From positions 111,912 through 175,911 of the forward strand of contig WPDH01000057.1 in NCBI GenBank assembly GCA_019137255.1: a DNA stretch of 64,000 bases, read 5' to 3'. The stretch is from Corinectria fuckeliana (Eukaryota > Ascomycota > Sordariomycetes > Hypocreales > Nectriaceae). Below the pieces are notes generated by a model. That model had not been told where the DNA came from. It made no database searches and saw nothing but the letters and a program-made list of their open reading frames with translations. Every line of letters begins with the position of its first letter. Position 1 is the stretch's first letter. Of the stretch, positions 41,501 through 52,448 are shown piece after piece. Position numbers and translations under genes: made by a program.

Positions 41501-44500
41501 TCGTAACTGTCATGCTGAGATGGTAAGAATTCAGCAGACCCTCGAGAGTGAACGAGCTCTTGCACTCGACAAAGAAGAGATTTATAAACGGCTACAACTC
41601 CGAGAGGCTGAACTTGAAGAGAAGTTGGCTGGCGCCATTGAGGATCAGGAAAGGTTGGAGGACGAGCTGGACGGCTTGTTAGAGGCCAAGAACCGTGCGG
41701 AACGAGATGTCGAGACATATCGTTCGCAGCTGGAACAGGCTGCGACTCTTATTGCCAAACTAGAGGAGGAGAAGGGCCGGCTTGTGTCAAAAACGGTAGA
41801 GCTGGACAAGTCCATCGAGGAGATCTCTCGAAAACAGTCCGAGCGGAGTGAGAAGGAAGCCGCTCTCGAAGACGAAGTCAGGGTGCTCCAGAGTCAACTG
41901 GCTCTGAAGGATAGAAAGGCCAAGGACTTGGAGGCCAAACTTCTCAAGATCGATCAGGATCTTGAGGTGAAGCTCCACGCAACTCAGAAAGAGCTTCAGG
42001 CTGTCAAGGTTCGGGAATCGACCCTGTCTCGGGAGAATCGGGGTATCCAGCAACAACTTACCCAGCTTTCAAAAACTTCCACAGACTACGAAGATCTCGT
42101 ACGCCAAAAGGAGAGCGAACTTGCACTCCTTAGAAGCGATAACAGGAAATTCGAGAACGAGCGTCAAGCTTTGGAGGACCAGAAGAAGTCTCTCACTGCC
42201 GAGAAGGAGAAGACTGCCGCCAAGGTCCGCGAAGTCCAGGCTGAGCTGGTTGCGATGAAGTCTAGGCAATCCCAGCTGGAGCGAGAGGCAGAGGACGCGA
42301 AGAATCTGCTGGAAGCTCGCCTGTCTGAGGATGCCCAGGCCGACCAAAACCGCCAAGTGCTCGAATCTCAGACGAAGGACCTCAAGGATGAGCTTTACAA
42401 AACGCAAATGGACCTCAGCCGAGAACGTCAATCTCGCGATGATGTTCTGCTTCTCGGCGAGCACAAGTTCCAATCTCTCAAGGACGAATACGATCACCTC
42501 AACGAGTCCAAGATCATCATCGAGAAGGAGCTTTATGCCCAGCAAGATACTCTTAGGAGGACTATGGACGCTCGAATAACCGCAGAGAAGGAACGTGACG
42601 AAGCTCGAAACGAAATCCGAAATCTTCGCGCTGCCAAGACCCAGGCCGAGGAAGCACGAGCACAGGCTGAGATCGTCGGGGAACGCCAAGCAACCAAGGC
42701 AGCACGCGAGCGAGAAGACAGCCTTCGCAGGGATCTCGACGCAGCTCATGAACGTCTTCAGTGGTTCGAAGAGGAGTGTGCCAAGCTCAACCATCAGATT
42801 GAAGATCTCAACAAGATGATTTTGGAGTCTGGTGAGTTTGGTCTCAAGAATGATCAGGCCAAGGAGAGAATGGAGCGCGAGCTCGGCACCGTCAAGAGTC
42901 GGCTGATGGCGTCTGAGAACGACAATCGGGCCCTGTTGAACAAGCTACAACAGAAGGGCCTCGAAATTGCCCGTTCATCATCACGTGCTAGTGAAGCGTC
43001 TCGTGGCCAGATCATCGCGCTTCAACGGGAGAGGACAAGACTTGAGGAGCAAAACACCAAGCTGCACAAGCAGTTGGGCGATTCTCAGCTTTCCATTGCT
43101 TCTCTCGAGAAGAGAGCCGAGAAGCTCCAGTTGAACTTGGAGGACCTTAGCCATGAGGTGGCTCGGGAGGTCAAGTCTAGTAGAAATGCCGAGAAAGCCT
43201 CCTCCACTTTCACTGCTCAGCTCGCTGAGGCCAATCGGACCATCGAGTCGGAACGGCAGCTTCGGACTCAGGCACAGACTACTTCTCGTACACTCCAAAC
43301 TTCGCTGGATTCCCGAGACAAGGAGCTTGGAGAGCTTCGGGCGCAGATGCTGAGCATTCTGAGGACCGTTGATCCAGAGGTTCCCATCCCTCCTCAGTCA
43401 GATGGAAACGATGACAAGATCCTCATTAAGAACTTTGACCTTGTGAGGAAGGTCGAAGAGCTTCAGCAGAACCTACGTGTGCAGACTGCCGCCAGGTCAA
43501 ACGCCGAGAACCAGCTTGCCGAGTTGAGAACAGCGCGCAACGACACACCCAGCCGCCCTAAGCTGGAAGAAATCCATCTCAACGAGGCACCTTTCCAAGG
43601 ATCCCCGACCCAAAGGCGAGCTGCTAAGATCCATGCCCGAAACAACTCTATCACTTCCACTCCTACCCGTCGTTTCCAGGATGTCGACCACCTTCAGGAT
43701 TCCACTCGCTCGGACAAGACTATCGACACTATCAATTTCAATAACAGGATGGATCTCAAAGCAGAGGTCGAGGAACTTCAGAATCAGCTTCAGCTCACTC
43801 AGCTGCAAAACCGACATCTCCAAAGCCAGCTGAATCGAAACACACCTGTTCCAGACACGTATGACGAGCAAAGTCCATCGCTGCGCCGAATGCAGAAGCT
43901 CGAGCTGGTAAACAGCCGCCTCCACGAGATGCTTGATGACTCCTCTAAGAAGGTTTCTGCACTGGAAAGAACTATCCGATCAGGCGAGCTCTCTCTGCGG
44001 GATATTCAGACGCGCTCGCACGAGGAGATCCTGGATGTCCTGAACAGCCAGGAGGAGTCCCGGCGAAGTTTGGTTCACAGCCATAAGGATGCTGTGGCAG
44101 AGTTGACAGACATCAAAGTTCACTTCGACAGACTGCGACACGATCGAGCCAAGGCGGAGGTTGAACTTCGAGACGCCAAGTCGGATCTTCAAGAGATGAC
44201 ACTCGCTCGGGAGCATGAGGCCCAGGGGCGCAACGAGCTCCTTGAAGAGTTTGCAGACCTCCAAATTCGACTCGATGCGGAGACTTCAAGATTGGTTGAT
44301 GTCACATCAAGCCTCGACCTGTACAAGAGCCGTGCCGACGAATACTTTACCAAGCTAGAGCAAGCAGAAATTGCCGTGCTCAAAGCCAACCGCGCCGAGC
44401 AATTTGCCAAGTCACAGGCAAAGGAGGCCGAGGACACATACGCAGTGGTCATGTCAGAACGTGCGAAGATGGATGCCACCCTCGAGGACCTTCAGCGCCA

Positions 44501-45875
44501 GAACCAACGGTTGGATGAGAAAGTTGAAGACATATCGACCGACTTGGAAGCAGCGACGCAGGCCAAGAAACGACTCCAACATGAGCTGGAAGACTACCGC
44601 AACCAGCGTGCCATGGACATTGAGGACAAAGAGTCAAGCATGGAGCAGACTCGTAAGAAGTATCAGGCCGAGTTTGCCACTCTGACGAACGAGCTCGATC
44701 TCGCGCGCGAGGAGAAGTTGTTTAAGCAGGCTGAGATCACACGCCTGCGGGAAGAGCTTGACGAATTGAGGTCGAAGTGGGACGACGAGGTTCTGAACAG
44801 TTCGACCTGGTCCAAGGAGAAATCCCGACTCGAGTCAACTCTAGCAGATGTGGCGTCGTCCCGTGACGAGGCTGTCAACGCACACAATGAGGCTCAGGGC
44901 AAGGTTGTGTCCCTCCTGTCGCAAGTTCGGACCCTCCGGTCTTCAGTCGATGAGATTGCCGCAGAGCGCGATCTCTTGTTCCGAGAGAAGCGTAACGTTG
45001 AAGCGCGTCTCGAGGAAGCGAAGAGCGGTCTTGAGGACCTAGTCAAGGGCGAGAGCCCATCCCTCCGCAACGCAGCCAACATGGACAGGGAGGTACTCGA
45101 TCTCAAGTCCAATCTAGCACAGCAGGAAGACATTGCTGTCGCTGCCGTGGAGAAGATGCGACGGGCCGAGGCTCTCGTAGCCGAGATTCAGAAGGATGTC
45201 ACTATCGAGCGAGAGACAACTGCCCAGCTGCAGAAGCAAAAGGCCTCGCTTGAGAAGAATCTGAACGAGGCCCAGCTCAAGCTAGTTGACCTAGAAACCA
45301 AGGGATACTCGAGTGCCAGCCAGGACATCAAGTTCCTTCACAAGCGCATTCAAGAGGTAAGCACTCATACCAATATTGGCCCTATCTGATTGATCACTGC
45401 TAACGAGGAACAGCTTGAGTCTCAACTCGAAGACCAAGAGAATGAACGTAGCAAGTCTCAACGCTCAGTTCGAAACGTTGATCGCATCGTCAAAGATCTT
45501 CAAGGCCAAATCGACCGCAAGGACAAGCAAAACACTCAGCTCTCAGAGGATGTCTCGCGTATGCGCGACAAGGTCGACAAGCTGCTGAAGACGATCGAAG
45601 AGCTTCAGTCTTCCGAGTCAGCGAACCAGTTGACGGCGCGACGAGCTGAGCGCGAGCTGCGTGAGGAGAAGGAGAACTCTCTCCGTCTAGGGCGAGAGCT
45701 GGAGGGTTGGAAGAACCTTCGAAACGACAAGGCCTCGGGAAGCGTCATGGGCAGTGTCCGGAGTCGAATGGGCCCTTGGCGGGTTAGCGAGGGCGATGAC
45801 GCGTCTGTGATTGACGTGCCCAAGAGGAAGAGCAGTCTTAGTCGGGTGCCCAGCCTCACCAAGGGCTTCTTGTAA
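38569..45875 (+). CDS. Class II myosin heavy chain (conventional myosin; cytokinesis)
   Basis: Exons 38569-39024, 39075-45356 and 45414-45875, 2,399 residues. A Ser/Pro-rich N-terminal tail is followed by an SH3-like segment (KRYVWVKDPQNAFVRGWV), then the motor: P-loop GESGAGKTENTKK at about 263, switch I NNNSSRFGKF, switch II LDIAGFEIFD near 550, and the actin-binding HFVRCILPNHKKKP region. The lever arm has an IQ motif (SVARGFIQRRSAYKRLF) and ends at the NPWWQLIVKMKPLL junction. The remaining 1,450 residues are almost entirely heptad coiled coil, making this a two-headed filament-forming class II myosin, equivalent to Aspergillus MyoB, fission-yeast Myo2 and budding-yeast Myo1. It drives the contractile ring and septation. 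The Lys/Arg- and Ser-rich C-terminal tip (RVPSLTKGFL) may be a regulatory non-helical tailpiece. Confidence 0.97.
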
Positions 45876-46141
45876 GAGGATGAGGATGAGGATGAAAGGA
45901 CAGGCTAGGACGGGGTAGGATATAGAACTGGCGTGCATAGTGACGGGGCGTTGGGATATTGTTCTGGGTTCTGGTCACCACGGGACACGGATGAAAGGAT
46001 GGATACGCCGGAACATGGATACGGTGACAAGGCGGATTGTATTCGTAATTATATTTGGCTGCGTTGTGGAATATGGGAATACATAGCAATAATGATGAAT
46101 CGAGTAACGACGATTTTGTTGTCTTGTGCCTCGTGTCTTCT
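45876..46141. other. Short convergent intergenic gap
   Basis: Only 266 bases between the myosin stop and the stop of the next gene on the minus strand. Nothing seen. Confidence 0.4.
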
Positions 46142-47629
46142 TCAGAGTGCGTGATTGCCCAGCATTTGCAGTCTCAGCCGTTCCATCTCGGGCGGGATCT
46201 CATCGCGGTCCTCCAACTCCGTCCTAGTCCGAACATTCCTCGAGGCGTCGATGAAATAGTCTTCCCCGGCCGTGGTCTCCCAGAGCGACAAGGTGATGTC
46301 GTTTGGATCCCCGTACGGACCTGGAAGGAGAGGGTTCATCCGGAGTTTGCAGCAGGTGTGCCGCACGCGGTCGGTTGCGTACGCGCATCTCGTGCGGTCG
46401 TCACGCAGCACGCAGTGTCTCTTGTGCCCGGCGCCTTGGGGGCACTCGTCGATGTCGTCGTCTTGCACGTGGTGGTGCTCCATCCACTGGTAGCCGCCGA
46501 TGTAAGAGGCAACGAGGTCCAGATCAGGGTCGTTGAATGCCGGGCACGGGTTCATGTTGCAGCGGTTCTTCTGCTGTAATGAAAAAGGAGAAAGGAAAAG
46601 TCAGCATCCACCTCGTGCGTGTAGTATGACGTGGCTCCTGAATACCGCTGATGATCCCGTGTTCCAGTGGAGGGCGAGATGCTCGTCTTGGCTGTCGCTG
46701 TCGCTCGATGGCTCAAGAGGATCCGGAGGCCCCTCGACGACCTCGTCACCAAAGAGCAGCCCGAGCCCTGCAAACTTGTTGGTGAGTGCTCGCCAATGGT
46801 TCCGGAAGGCCTGCCGTTTCTCGTCCTGGGTTTCGATTCTGACGTAGGCCTGTATCTCCTTCAGGTCGTCCTTGTTCTTCTTGTTCAGCCAAACGTACGA
46901 CACTTGGTCCGGCTGATCGGCCAGCCACTGGAAGTAGATGCGAGTTTTGGTCTTGCGCTTGCCCTGGTACGTGTTGAGAACCGGGCCGACGGCGACGGCG
47001 TGGTGGTCGCCGGCCTCGTCCTTCTTGATGTACTGGGGCACAAAGGAGACGTACTCGAAGGGAACCTCGAACATGGTGAAGGACTCGAGGTCAATGACTG
47101 GTATTCTGTTTCCGTCCTTCTCAATATTGCGTGTCGGGACAAGGGTGCGTTCGACCCACACGCGGTCCCCGCGGCTGTACATGTAAGTCGCAGCCTTTTG
47201 GCCCTTTTCGGGGATTGTTTTGGCCTGGCCATCACGGACAATGACGCCGTGGGCGTCGTCCAACAGAGGTTCCCCCGGGGGGGCTGTGTGACCGGTTCTC
47301 TTGAAGAGTTGCGATGCTCCGTCTTGGATCCATACTTTGTTTTCGGCGTCCGAGTTGACCTGGCGGAGAACAAGGCTGTTGCGGCGTCTGTCTCCGAATT
47401 GCTGAGGAGAATTGAGCAGGATGGTCCCGCTCTCTTCCCCGTGGGCGTATGTGTATCTCCAGACACGGATCTCAAAGTCGGGTTCCAGCTCGGCCATCTC
47501 GAAGTAGGTAGATAGGTGGAGTGCAATAAGTCCGTGTTGGTTGGATCTGATGAAGAAAAACATACAGGCCACCAGAGCCAAGAACCGATGCAGGAAAAGT
47601 ATCCATGACTGGCTTGATATACGTAACAT
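46142..47629 (-). CDS. Protein of unknown function, two exons
   Basis: Exons 47629-46646 and 46573-46142, 471 residues if the first ATG is used. The 71-nt intron (GTATTC...TTACAG) is phase 0 and joins NTGSSA to QKNRCNMNPCPAF. The N terminus (MLRISSQSWILFLHRFLALV) could be a signal-anchor, but a second ATG at 47497 (MAELEPDFEIRVW) starts at the better conserved-looking part and would give 427 residues without it. The body has mixed alpha/beta character with many Trp/Tyr and a repeated hydrophobic-charged pattern (IYFQWLADQPDQVSYVWL). The C terminus is rich in Cys and His (DECPQGAGHKRHCVL, HTCCKLRM), suggesting a metal-binding or disulphide module. I do not recognise a family. The intact frames on both sides of a clean intron make it a likely real gene. 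Confidence 0.65.
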
Positions 47630-48026
47630 TATGACTGGGCAGATGCGGCTTCCGACAAGTATCGGCTTCAAGGAGCGAACGAACGATGAACCAAACCGAT
47701 ACGCAAGGCAAAGTCCGGTGTGATGTGGCGGAGCGTACCGGGGGCGCCCTGCATTTGTGGTATCCGTTTGGACACAAGCCACAATATCCCTTCAAGCTGT
47801 CTGAGCGCCGGACGACATTGCAGTTCTCTCTGACCAAGAGGGCCCAGCAATGTACTTCGTACAAAAAGGTTGTACGAAGAGCATTCCAGGAAACGACCAG
47901 GGGACTTTTGTATGGGTTTCCCCCATTCCCCTAGGACCCTCCCACCCGAATAAGCGTCAGTGTGGGCCAGTTTCCGCCCTCTAGTTGTCTTCAGAACCTC
48001 GAGCTGAGCTCACGATAGCTCCAAGA

Positions 48027-48036
48027 TACCTAGGTA
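48027..48036. promoter_or_regulatory. TACCTAGGTA palindrome
   Basis: Exact 10-bp palindrome about 400 bp upstream of the two-exon unknown gene. A permutation of the TAGGTACCTA site. Confidence 0.4.
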
Positions 48037-48732
48037 AGTGACCAAGCTGGCTGGTAGCTGTTGGCTGCGACGTTAAACCTGAAAAGGTGACGATGGCGCC
48101 GCATCGGAGCCTGATACATGGCCAGGTGATACGGTCTGAAGGAATCCCCAGCCCGTCAGCCCGGTCATTTCCTGTGCAGCGAAGCTGTCGTGACAGGGGT
48201 GTTTGGGGAGCAACGAGTAAACGACTAAAGGCCCAAATTGGTGCACGCCGTCCACGCGCATGCGTTGGGGGGCCGCTATGGCGTAGTGGCGGTTATCACA
48301 GCTGGTGACTAGCTTGGGGGAAAAGGAATGAGTGGGATAGTCCGGAGGGGACACCTTCAGACCAATTGACCAAACGTCAGGCTTACCATGTACGAATAGG
48401 CCCTTGCAATTTCGTTTCCAGGTCCGATATATCCAGAGCCGTACTAAGTACTCGTAGATTCCCGATTCCCGATTCCCACGAGGTCTGATGCTTGCAGATT
48501 GGTCGGTTAGATGGGTCCGATGGCCCCTAAACTAGTCGAGGCTTTGCAGAACCAAGCGAATGAATGTCATTTGTTGTCTCAGTCTGATCCATTTGTTGCT
48601 ACTGATTGTCATGGTCGAAGACTTGCGTTGCGCTGGGTGTTCTCGGACTCTCTGCTCCGAACCACAACGTTGCCTTGATGTACTATACATGCCCGAACGC
48701 CCGCCTTCGAGCTTAGATGCCGTTTCGTAGTG

Positions 48733-48757
48733 CGAGTGCGAGTGCGAGTGCGAGTGC
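48733..48757 (+). repeat. (GTGCGA)n short tandem repeat
   Basis: Four copies of a 6-base GAGTGC-type unit just past the AIM11 stop. Confidence 0.8.
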
Positions 48758-48791
48758 TGCGAAGTCCGGCTTGTTGTCTTGTTCCTCAAAA

Positions 48792-49334
48792 TCAATCCTT
48801 CTTCACGTCAATCCCCTCCCCGGGTGGCGCCGGCTTGTCCTTGTCCATGCCCAAACGGGCCATGAGGTCCTTCATCATTTCCTCCACCGCCGCCTCGTCG
48901 TCTGGGTTCAGCGAACCTGGCCGTCGAGTCACCGCTTGACTCCTGGCGCGGAGTTCTTCCAGGTTGCTGATGTCAAAGGCCCAGGAAATGCCCCCAACCA
49001 GCATGATCCCAAAGCTCATGACGTTGAGGGTCGCCAAGCTCAGCGCCTGCGCTGCAAGTGCAGACCGGTCCGAGGAGTCGAAATTGATCGGGTCTCGGTT
49101 AGATGTGTAGAACCTGGGCACGGCGTCCAACCGTCTTCGCACTACTGCGCGTCGCGAGACGGCGACCGACACGGCCATGAATCCGGCGCCGGCAAGGAGT
49201 AAGCCAAGCTGCTTGAATTGGCGCGCCCATGGTGGTAGAGGCGGCGTTGTGTCTTGACGTGAAGAATTGGTGGTGGTGGTGGTTTGAGGCGCTGATGGAC
49301 TAGCAGTTCCCGACATGGCGAAGACACCCACCAT
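48792..49334 (-). CDS. AIM11: AIM11-family mitochondrial inner-membrane protein
   Basis: Single exon, 180 residues from ATG 49334 (a second in-frame ATG at 49316 is equally possible). After a Ser/Thr-rich N terminus come two hydrophobic segments: KQLGLLLAGAGFMAVSVAVSRR and LATLNVMSFGIMLVGGISWAFDI, with the conserved basic loop RRAVVRRRLDAVPRFY between them and the ending SWAFDISNLEELRAR. This pair of TM helices with the FYTSN region and WAFDIS motif is the pattern of the fungal AIM11 (altered inheritance of mitochondria 11) family. The molecular role is unknown; loss in yeast affects mitochondrial genome inheritance. Short and intron-free. Confidence 0.88.
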   Translation of the reverse strand: MVGVFAMSGTASPSAPQTTTTTNSSRQDTTPPLPPWARQFKQLGLLLAGAGFMAVSVAVSRRAVVRRRLDAVPRFYTSNRDPINFDSSDRSALAAQALSLATLNVMSFGIMLVGGISWAFDISNLEELRARSQAVTRRPGSLNPDDEAAVEEMMKDLMARLGMDKDKPAPPGEGIDVKKD

Positions 49335-49942
49335 TGATGGACTGACAGTTGAGATGGGATGATGGTGTGCAAGTTACGGAACCGAAATGGTTACAGCGCG
49401 GCCGAACGTTACTTTTTGGTTATTATGCCGTTCTAAAGAGAGTCTCGAAAGCCAGCAAGTCGCCATCATCGCCAGCTCCCCACAAACACAAAACAGTACC
49501 CTCAGTTGGTGCATATGCGCCACGCCAGTACCGCCTGGGGCGTTTATATGCATACTTGTCTTGAACTCTTTGACGCCTCAATAATCGCCAGGAGACCTAC
49601 TTTATTCCATGATGATATTCACGATATGGCACAAAGATCCAAACCCAAATATGACCGTGCTCTGCGCTTTAAGCTAGATTGCTGTCTTTGTTCTCATTTT
49701 TGTTTCCTTCCTTCCTTACATCTGACCCTCTCGCTTAAATCGTCGTCGCCTTACAATGGAAAATCGCAACTATTCGTACTCTTCGACTCGTCATCCGATA
49801 CATTGCCAAGCAGACTGCAAGAAGCCTGAGCTGTATCAAGGTGCTGCGGCCTGTTGATTCGATTCAGATTGATATACTCTATTTCATTCTCTACATAATC
49901 CCTTCTGTAAGTCGAGTGACGTGTGGAGTAAGCAACAGTGCA
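49335..49942. other. Intergenic region
   Basis: About 610 bases upstream of AIM11 and downstream of the next minus-strand ORF. Pyrimidine-rich stretch near 49690-49740. No gene supported. Confidence 0.4.
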
Positions 49943-50770
49943 TTACTCACTATCAATGCGAAACTGGTTGGTTACAACTGGCGCTCCGCAAGCCATTGGG
50001 TTCCGCACATATCGGGGGATACATGTGGTTTCTCCAAACGGGAGTCCATGCCTCGGAATCCTGTCGTGCGGCGGTGTAAGCCTTGCTCGGCAATGTCGTT
50101 TCAGTTGTGACTGCTCATAGGTCTTTGCGTCGTCGACCGAGATGGCCCGGGTAAAAGTCTCGCCAACGACTTCGTCCTCGTACTCGGCGACGAAATCATG
50201 CTTCTCGTCCGGATAGAGCAGCTGGAAGAGAGCCAGCGCGACAAACATACAGCACTGCACCGGCGTCTTCCTTCTCTCAACCAGGACGCTGGCCTTGTCA
50301 TTCAGTTGCTTCCTGCAGTTGTACTCCTGGATGTCTGCGGCTGCATCAGTTGGGAGAGCTCCGGATGCAAGCTTTTCTGGAAGGGCCCATGACTCGAGTT
50401 CCTTGATGTGGGTTATTCTTTGACTGGCGACGATGGCCTTTCGAGTGTTCTTCATGATCTTGACGAGAGGGGCGCTCGATATGTCCATCTTGCCCTCCTT
50501 GGCCTTCATCTTGATGTTGGAGAAGACGATGGACGAGCTGACCATGACCCGGGCTGTCCTGACAAAGAGTTTGTCGAGCTCATGATGTTGATCGGTCCTG
50601 TACTGAACCTTCACACACCTTGCCCAATCCTTCCAGAGCGACTCGAATCGCTGGACCGTGCGACTTAGTCGAGGTGTTGACGTGATAACCAGTCTGGGCT
50701 CCGGCTTGCCCTGCTCGGGTGTCTCGCCCAGAGCCCGGCCAATAGCCCCCAAAGCAAAGCTGACCAACAT
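49943..50770 (-). CDS. Hypothetical protein, 275 residues
   Basis: Open frame from ATG 50770 to the stop at 49943. The first 14 residues are mildly hydrophobic (MLVSFALGAIGRAL), then the protein is mostly charged and helical (VQRFESLWKDWARCVKVQYR, KNTRKAIVASQRITHIKELE), with a hydrophobic stretch near 190 (CCMFVALALFQLLY) that could be a buried helix or weak membrane segment. No enzyme motif recognised. The last 40 residues (from QLKRHCRARL) change character and may be out-of-exon read-through, so a final intron could be missing. No neighbour gives a clue. Real coding is plausible because the frame spans 828 bases with sensible amino-acid composition, but this could be a lineage-specific or decaying gene. 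Confidence 0.5.
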   Translation of the reverse strand: MLVSFALGAIGRALGETPEQGKPEPRLVITSTPRLSRTVQRFESLWKDWARCVKVQYRTDQHHELDKLFVRTARVMVSSSIVFSNIKMKAKEGKMDISSAPLVKIMKNTRKAIVASQRITHIKELESWALPEKLASGALPTDAAADIQEYNCRKQLNDKASVLVERRKTPVQCCMFVALALFQLLYPDEKHDFVAEYEDEVVGETFTRAISVDDAKTYEQSQLKRHCRARLTPPHDRIPRHGLPFGETTCIPRYVRNPMACGAPVVTNQFRIDSE

Positions 50771-52448
50771 TGCTGAGATGCAGAAGAATCATGAATGTGA
50801 CAACTCAATATGTCTACAAAAGAAATCCCCGAGGAGATCTGGAAGGTAGCCCATAATCGGCAATCCACTGGTGGCTTATATGTACTAGAAAGTTGCAAGT
50901 ACTTCGTTTATCAGGCATGTTTAGCAGAGCAGGTATCCGCGAGGCTACGGAAATTAGGATACACATTATTTCCCAGAGGTAGCAGTTGCAGAAGCAATTG
51001 TTCAATTGCCCCCTACATACATGCAGAGCCAGAGGTGCATTGCGTTCTGCAAGTTGCAGTTAGGCAGCAAACACTTATACGGCGAGGAAATGGCCACAAC
51101 TGTACGAAGCTAGAAGAGGAAGCGCCTGTTTACGCAGCGTCTCGTAAAGCGGTGAAAATCCCGGAGAGATCCTACCCAGTCTAGAATATTGACTTGGGGA
51201 GTCATCGGGCATTACGTGCTACAGTTACCCCCAGTGTTTGGTTTGGAAGAGCGTACAGACTCCGGTTTGGGCATGGACATCCGGTCGATTCAGGCATCGC
51301 TTCCGACGTCTAAAACAGATGAGGTGAAATGAGGATGGCAGCAGCTTGAACCTCGTTCCTCCAATGGGCAGGCCGGCGACACGCGCACGCATACATCGAC
51401 TCACACAGTAGCGGCCTTCCAGTGGTGAAAGCAGAGATGAAAATATCTAGACTAGATATGCTCTTCTCCCGGCTTTAGCTACTTATCTACCTAGGTAGGT
51501 ACCTACTATGGATAGGTGTCGTGATGTCTTGTTACAAGACCAGAGATGCATGTTGCGGGGCTCCGGTAGTCCGCCTACAAGGATCTTTACCTCGTTCTTC
51601 CCGTCTAATTCAACCGCCAAGCCTCGCGCTCACCAACAGTCAGTAATAATGACGTTTGGTGTCAATCAACTTGTCTCACCGCGCTTTGTGCTACATCACA
51701 TAACTATCCTGTCAAGCTGGCATCTCCAATCATATCCCCACTCTACGTTAGGCCTTTCCTGCAATCCGTCTGAGTAGGTCATCCACCCTGATCGTCAGTG
51801 TCACGCAGGCGCTACATGCACCACCCGCTCCCACGCACACCCAGATATCACCATCCCAGTTCCCTGGCTTCGGTTCAGCAGACGGCATGGCTCATGTCGA
51901 TTGGCACCCAGCGGCCGGCCGTCTTCTGTGCTACCTTCTGTGCATACATGAGGACTCCAGCCCGGTGCAGATATTGCCCTGCAGCCTGCCAGAACCGGGC
52001 ACTGAAGCGCAGTTCTAGCCTCACGATCTTTGCCGGGCCACTGCCGCCATGCCCAATTCTCTGCTTCGTGCGTGTCGAGCCTGCGCCGGCCCCATCTCCG
52101 CTAGCGCCAGCACGTCACTATTGTTTGCCCGAGACATGGTGTTACCGCTCTGTTGATGATGGCAGGCAGCGAGCGCATTCCACATGCCCTTGTCCACTCT
52201 GTTGAATTACAACTGCGGTGCGGCACTCTTCCTCGTCGCCGTTTGTGTGTATCTTCAACCGGCCCGGAATTGTTGTGGATTTGCCGTTTGTTTATCTAAG
52301 AAATGCTAGCCGACTGACCCAAGTCCAGATACATAGGATAAATCTCGTCGTTGATTTTGAAGCCTGGAACCAGACCCAGTTGGCAGGGACGTCGTCTTCC
52401 ACTCAATCTCGATCCAGCCCCAATCGCCTCGCATAGCTTCGCATCACC
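50771..52448. other. Intergenic region upstream of the 2OG-Fe(II) oxygenase
   Basis: About 1.68 kb. A 124-codon frame starting at ATG 50810 on the plus strand is open but has no recognisable motif, so I do not call it. The region carries a compound palindrome (TACCTAGGTA 51488-51497 overlapping TAGGTACCTA 51496-51505). Confidence 0.45.
51488..51505. promoter_or_regulatory. Overlapping TACCTAGGTA and TAGGTACCTA palindromes
   Basis: The two permutations share the dinucleotide TA at 51496-51497, making an 18-base compound site. It is the only place in the window where both forms are joined. Confidence 0.45.

Larger units (their letters stand above)
47630..48791. other. Intergenic region upstream of the unknown gene
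   Basis: About 1.16 kb between the unknown gene start and the AIM11 stop. Holds one exact TACCTAGGTA (48027-48036), a triple GATTCCC repeat (about 48458-48478), and a GAGTGC repeat near 48735-48760. No gene supported. Confidence 0.45.

Noticed and set aside
42069..42794. 241-codon minus-strand frame inside the myosin tail
   Set aside because: Shadow of the heptad coiled-coil coding strand; Leu-rich because of GAG/AAG codons read in reverse.
50810..51184. 124-codon frame upstream of the orphan ORF
   Set aside because: No motif, no splice support and odd composition; could be chance in a 1.7-kb gap.
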